Source: an uncultured Rhizobiaceae group bacterium (GTDB lineage: Bacteria; Pseudomonadota; Alphaproteobacteria; Rhizobiales; Rhizobiaceae). From it: 7,470 bases of DNA. Positions 6,274 to 7,470 of this stretch are shown here, piece by piece; position 1 is the stretch's first letter, and each line of letters begins with the position of its first letter. The DNA lies in the NCBI GenBank assembly GCA_937944075.1, contig CALDZZ010000011.1, positions 1 through 7,470 on the forward strand, read 5' to 3'. A program made the position numbers and the translations under genes. A model generated the notes under the pieces. That model was not told the origin of the DNA and did no database searches. It worked only from the letters and a program-made list of their open reading frames with translations.

Positions 6274-7470
6274 CTATTCAGCAGCCTCTTTTTGCTTAAT
6301 CGGACCGACTTTCGCTGCGCAGTATTTGAACTCCGGAATTTTGCCAAATGGATCAAGTTGCGGGTTTGTCAGGCGATTGGCGGGAGATTCGTTAAAGCAG
6401 AATGGTATAAACACCATGTTGTCAGCCACCTCACGGTCCTCTCGCAAGACTGCAGATATCGTTCCCCTTCTTGTGGAAACTTCAATCATCTGACCAGCTT
6501 CAAGCCCCATTTTGGCAATTTGATGCCTGTTCATGGCAGCAATGCCTTCCGGCTCCAGCTCATCCAGCACATTGGCACGGCGGGTCATTGCACCAGTATG
6601 CCAGTGTTCCAGCAGTCGACCGGTTGTCAGTACCATTGGGAATTCTTCATCCGGCACTTCATCTGGTGGCAGTAGATCAGCAGGTACAATCTTGCCTCGA
6701 CCATCCGGTGTCGGGAAACCATTGGTGAAGATCACTTCATTGCCAAAACCACCCGGCTCATCGACCGGATAACAGACCACATCCTCATCATTCAGGCGTT
6801 CCCAAGTGATATAGTTCAACGAATTCATGACAGAAGCCATTTCGGTATAGACATCCCCTACGCCTGAATATTGCCAATCAAGGCCAACACGATTTGCCAA
6901 TTCTACAATCAGTTCCCAGTCCTGACGTGCATCCCCTGGCGGATCAAGCGCAGGACGGCCCAATTGTACCTGTCTGTTGGTATTGGTAAATGTACCCAAT
7001 TTTTCTGCATGTGCAGAAGCTGGCAGAATGACATCCGCATGCCAGCAGGTTTCTGTCAGGAAAATATCCTGCACAACCAAATGGTCCAGTTTTGCCAAAG
7101 CCGATCGGGCATGAATTTGATCCGGGTCAGACATGGCGGGGTTTTCACCCATGATATACATGCCTGATATTTCATCATCATGAATGGCATCCATGATCTC
7201 AACCACGGTAAGTCCACGTTTGGGATCAAGTGAACGTCCCCATACATCTTCCATGTTGGCACGAATGTCATCGTTCTCTACCAGACGATAATCCGGATAC
7301 ATCATAGGAATTAGTCCCGCATCAGATGCACCCTGTACATTGTTTTGGCCGCGTAAAGGATGCAGGCCTGTGCCTTCGCGTCCGACCTGCCCTGTAATCA
7401 AGGCAAGTGCAATGAGACAACGCGCATTGTCGGTTCCGTGTGTATGCTGGGAAACACCCATGCCCCAGAA
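6274..7470 (-). CDS. fdhA: Formate dehydrogenase alpha subunit, C-terminal part (5' partial)
   Basis: This is the C-terminal 398 residues of a molybdopterin (Mo/W-bis-MGD) oxidoreductase of the NAD-linked formate dehydrogenase alpha type (FdsA/FdhA). It oxidises formate to CO2 in the cytoplasm. The frame is open to the right edge; codons before the Met at 7461 read FWG, completing FWGMGVSQHTHGTDNARC, so that Met is internal. Supporting motifs, numbered from the first visible residue, are LHPLRGQNNVQGASDAG (36-52), MGENPAMSDPD (107-117), TETCWHADVILPASAHAE (139-156), and LTTGRLLEHWHTGAMTRR (281-298), which starts the C-terminal cofactor-binding domain. The N-terminal Fe-S domains and the active-site Cys/Sec are outside the window, so catalytic competence cannot be judged. 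The next gene is sucC after 117 nt, with no terminator seen between, so read-through is possible. The small fdsC/fdsD genes that often follow are absent. Confidence 0.94.
   Translation of the reverse strand, partial: FWGMGVSQHTHGTDNARCLIALALITGQVGREGTGLHPLRGQNNVQGASDAGLIPMMYPDYRLVENDDIRANMEDVWGRSLDPKRGLTVVEIMDAIHDDEISGMYIMGENPAMSDPDQIHARSALAKLDHLVVQDIFLTETCWHADVILPASAHAEKLGTFTNTNRQVQLGRPALDPPGDARQDWELIVELANRVGLDWQYSGVGDVYTEMASVMNSLNYITWERLNDEDVVCYPVDEPGGFGNEVIFTNGFPTPDGRGKIVPADLLPPDEVPDEEFPMVLTTGRLLEHWHTGAMTRRANVLDELEPEGIAAMNRHQIAKMGLEAGQMIEVSTRRGTISAVLREDREVADNMVFIPFCFNESPANRLTNPQLDPFGKIPEFKYCAAKVGPIKQKEAAE

Noticed and set aside
6007..6675. 222-codon open frame on the plus strand
   Set aside because: It lies antisense to the conserved coding sequence of sucC and fdhA across their intergenic gap. 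Its translation is rich in Cys, His and Trp without recognisable motifs.

Overview
The window reads as core carbon metabolism from an alphaproteobacterium of moderate G+C (below about 50% by eye). The assignment rests on protein texture recalled from memory: SucC (397 aa) and SucD (300 aa) carry the wording typical of Rhizobiales/Rhodospirillales-type enzymes, such as the SucD stretches YYGTQMVGG and HPKKGGETWTG, and PPDK and the formate dehydrogenase alpha subunit fit the same group. No mobile element, tRNA, rRNA, CRISPR array or phage gene was seen.

Layout from left to right. The 3' end of a NarL/FixJ-type response regulator runs rightward to 478. It converges, with a 21-nt gap, on a block of leftward genes. 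In transcription order (right to left) that block is: the C-terminal part of a formate dehydrogenase alpha subunit (cut by the right edge), sucC, an unrecognised exported protein of 197 aa, sucD, a strong intrinsic terminator, and ppdK. Gaps are 117 nt (fdhA-sucC), 125 nt (sucC-exported gene), 32 nt (exported gene-sucD) and 139 nt (sucD-ppdK, containing the terminator). There is no gene-free stretch longer than 300 nt.

Functionally, formate dehydrogenase oxidises formate to CO2. SucCD interconverts succinyl-CoA and succinate with phosphorylation of ADP or GDP. PPDK interconverts pyruvate and phosphoenolpyruvate. Together they sit around the TCA cycle, the PEP-pyruvate node and one-carbon oxidation.

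The gene contents are ordinary; the arrangement is the unusual part. sucC and sucD are separated by an exported hypothetical gene, and the mdh and sucAB neighbours common in Alphaproteobacteria are not next to sucCD here. An imperfect hairpin lies immediately before the sucC start and would cover its ribosome-binding region. I found no convincing evidence of a wholly new biological system.
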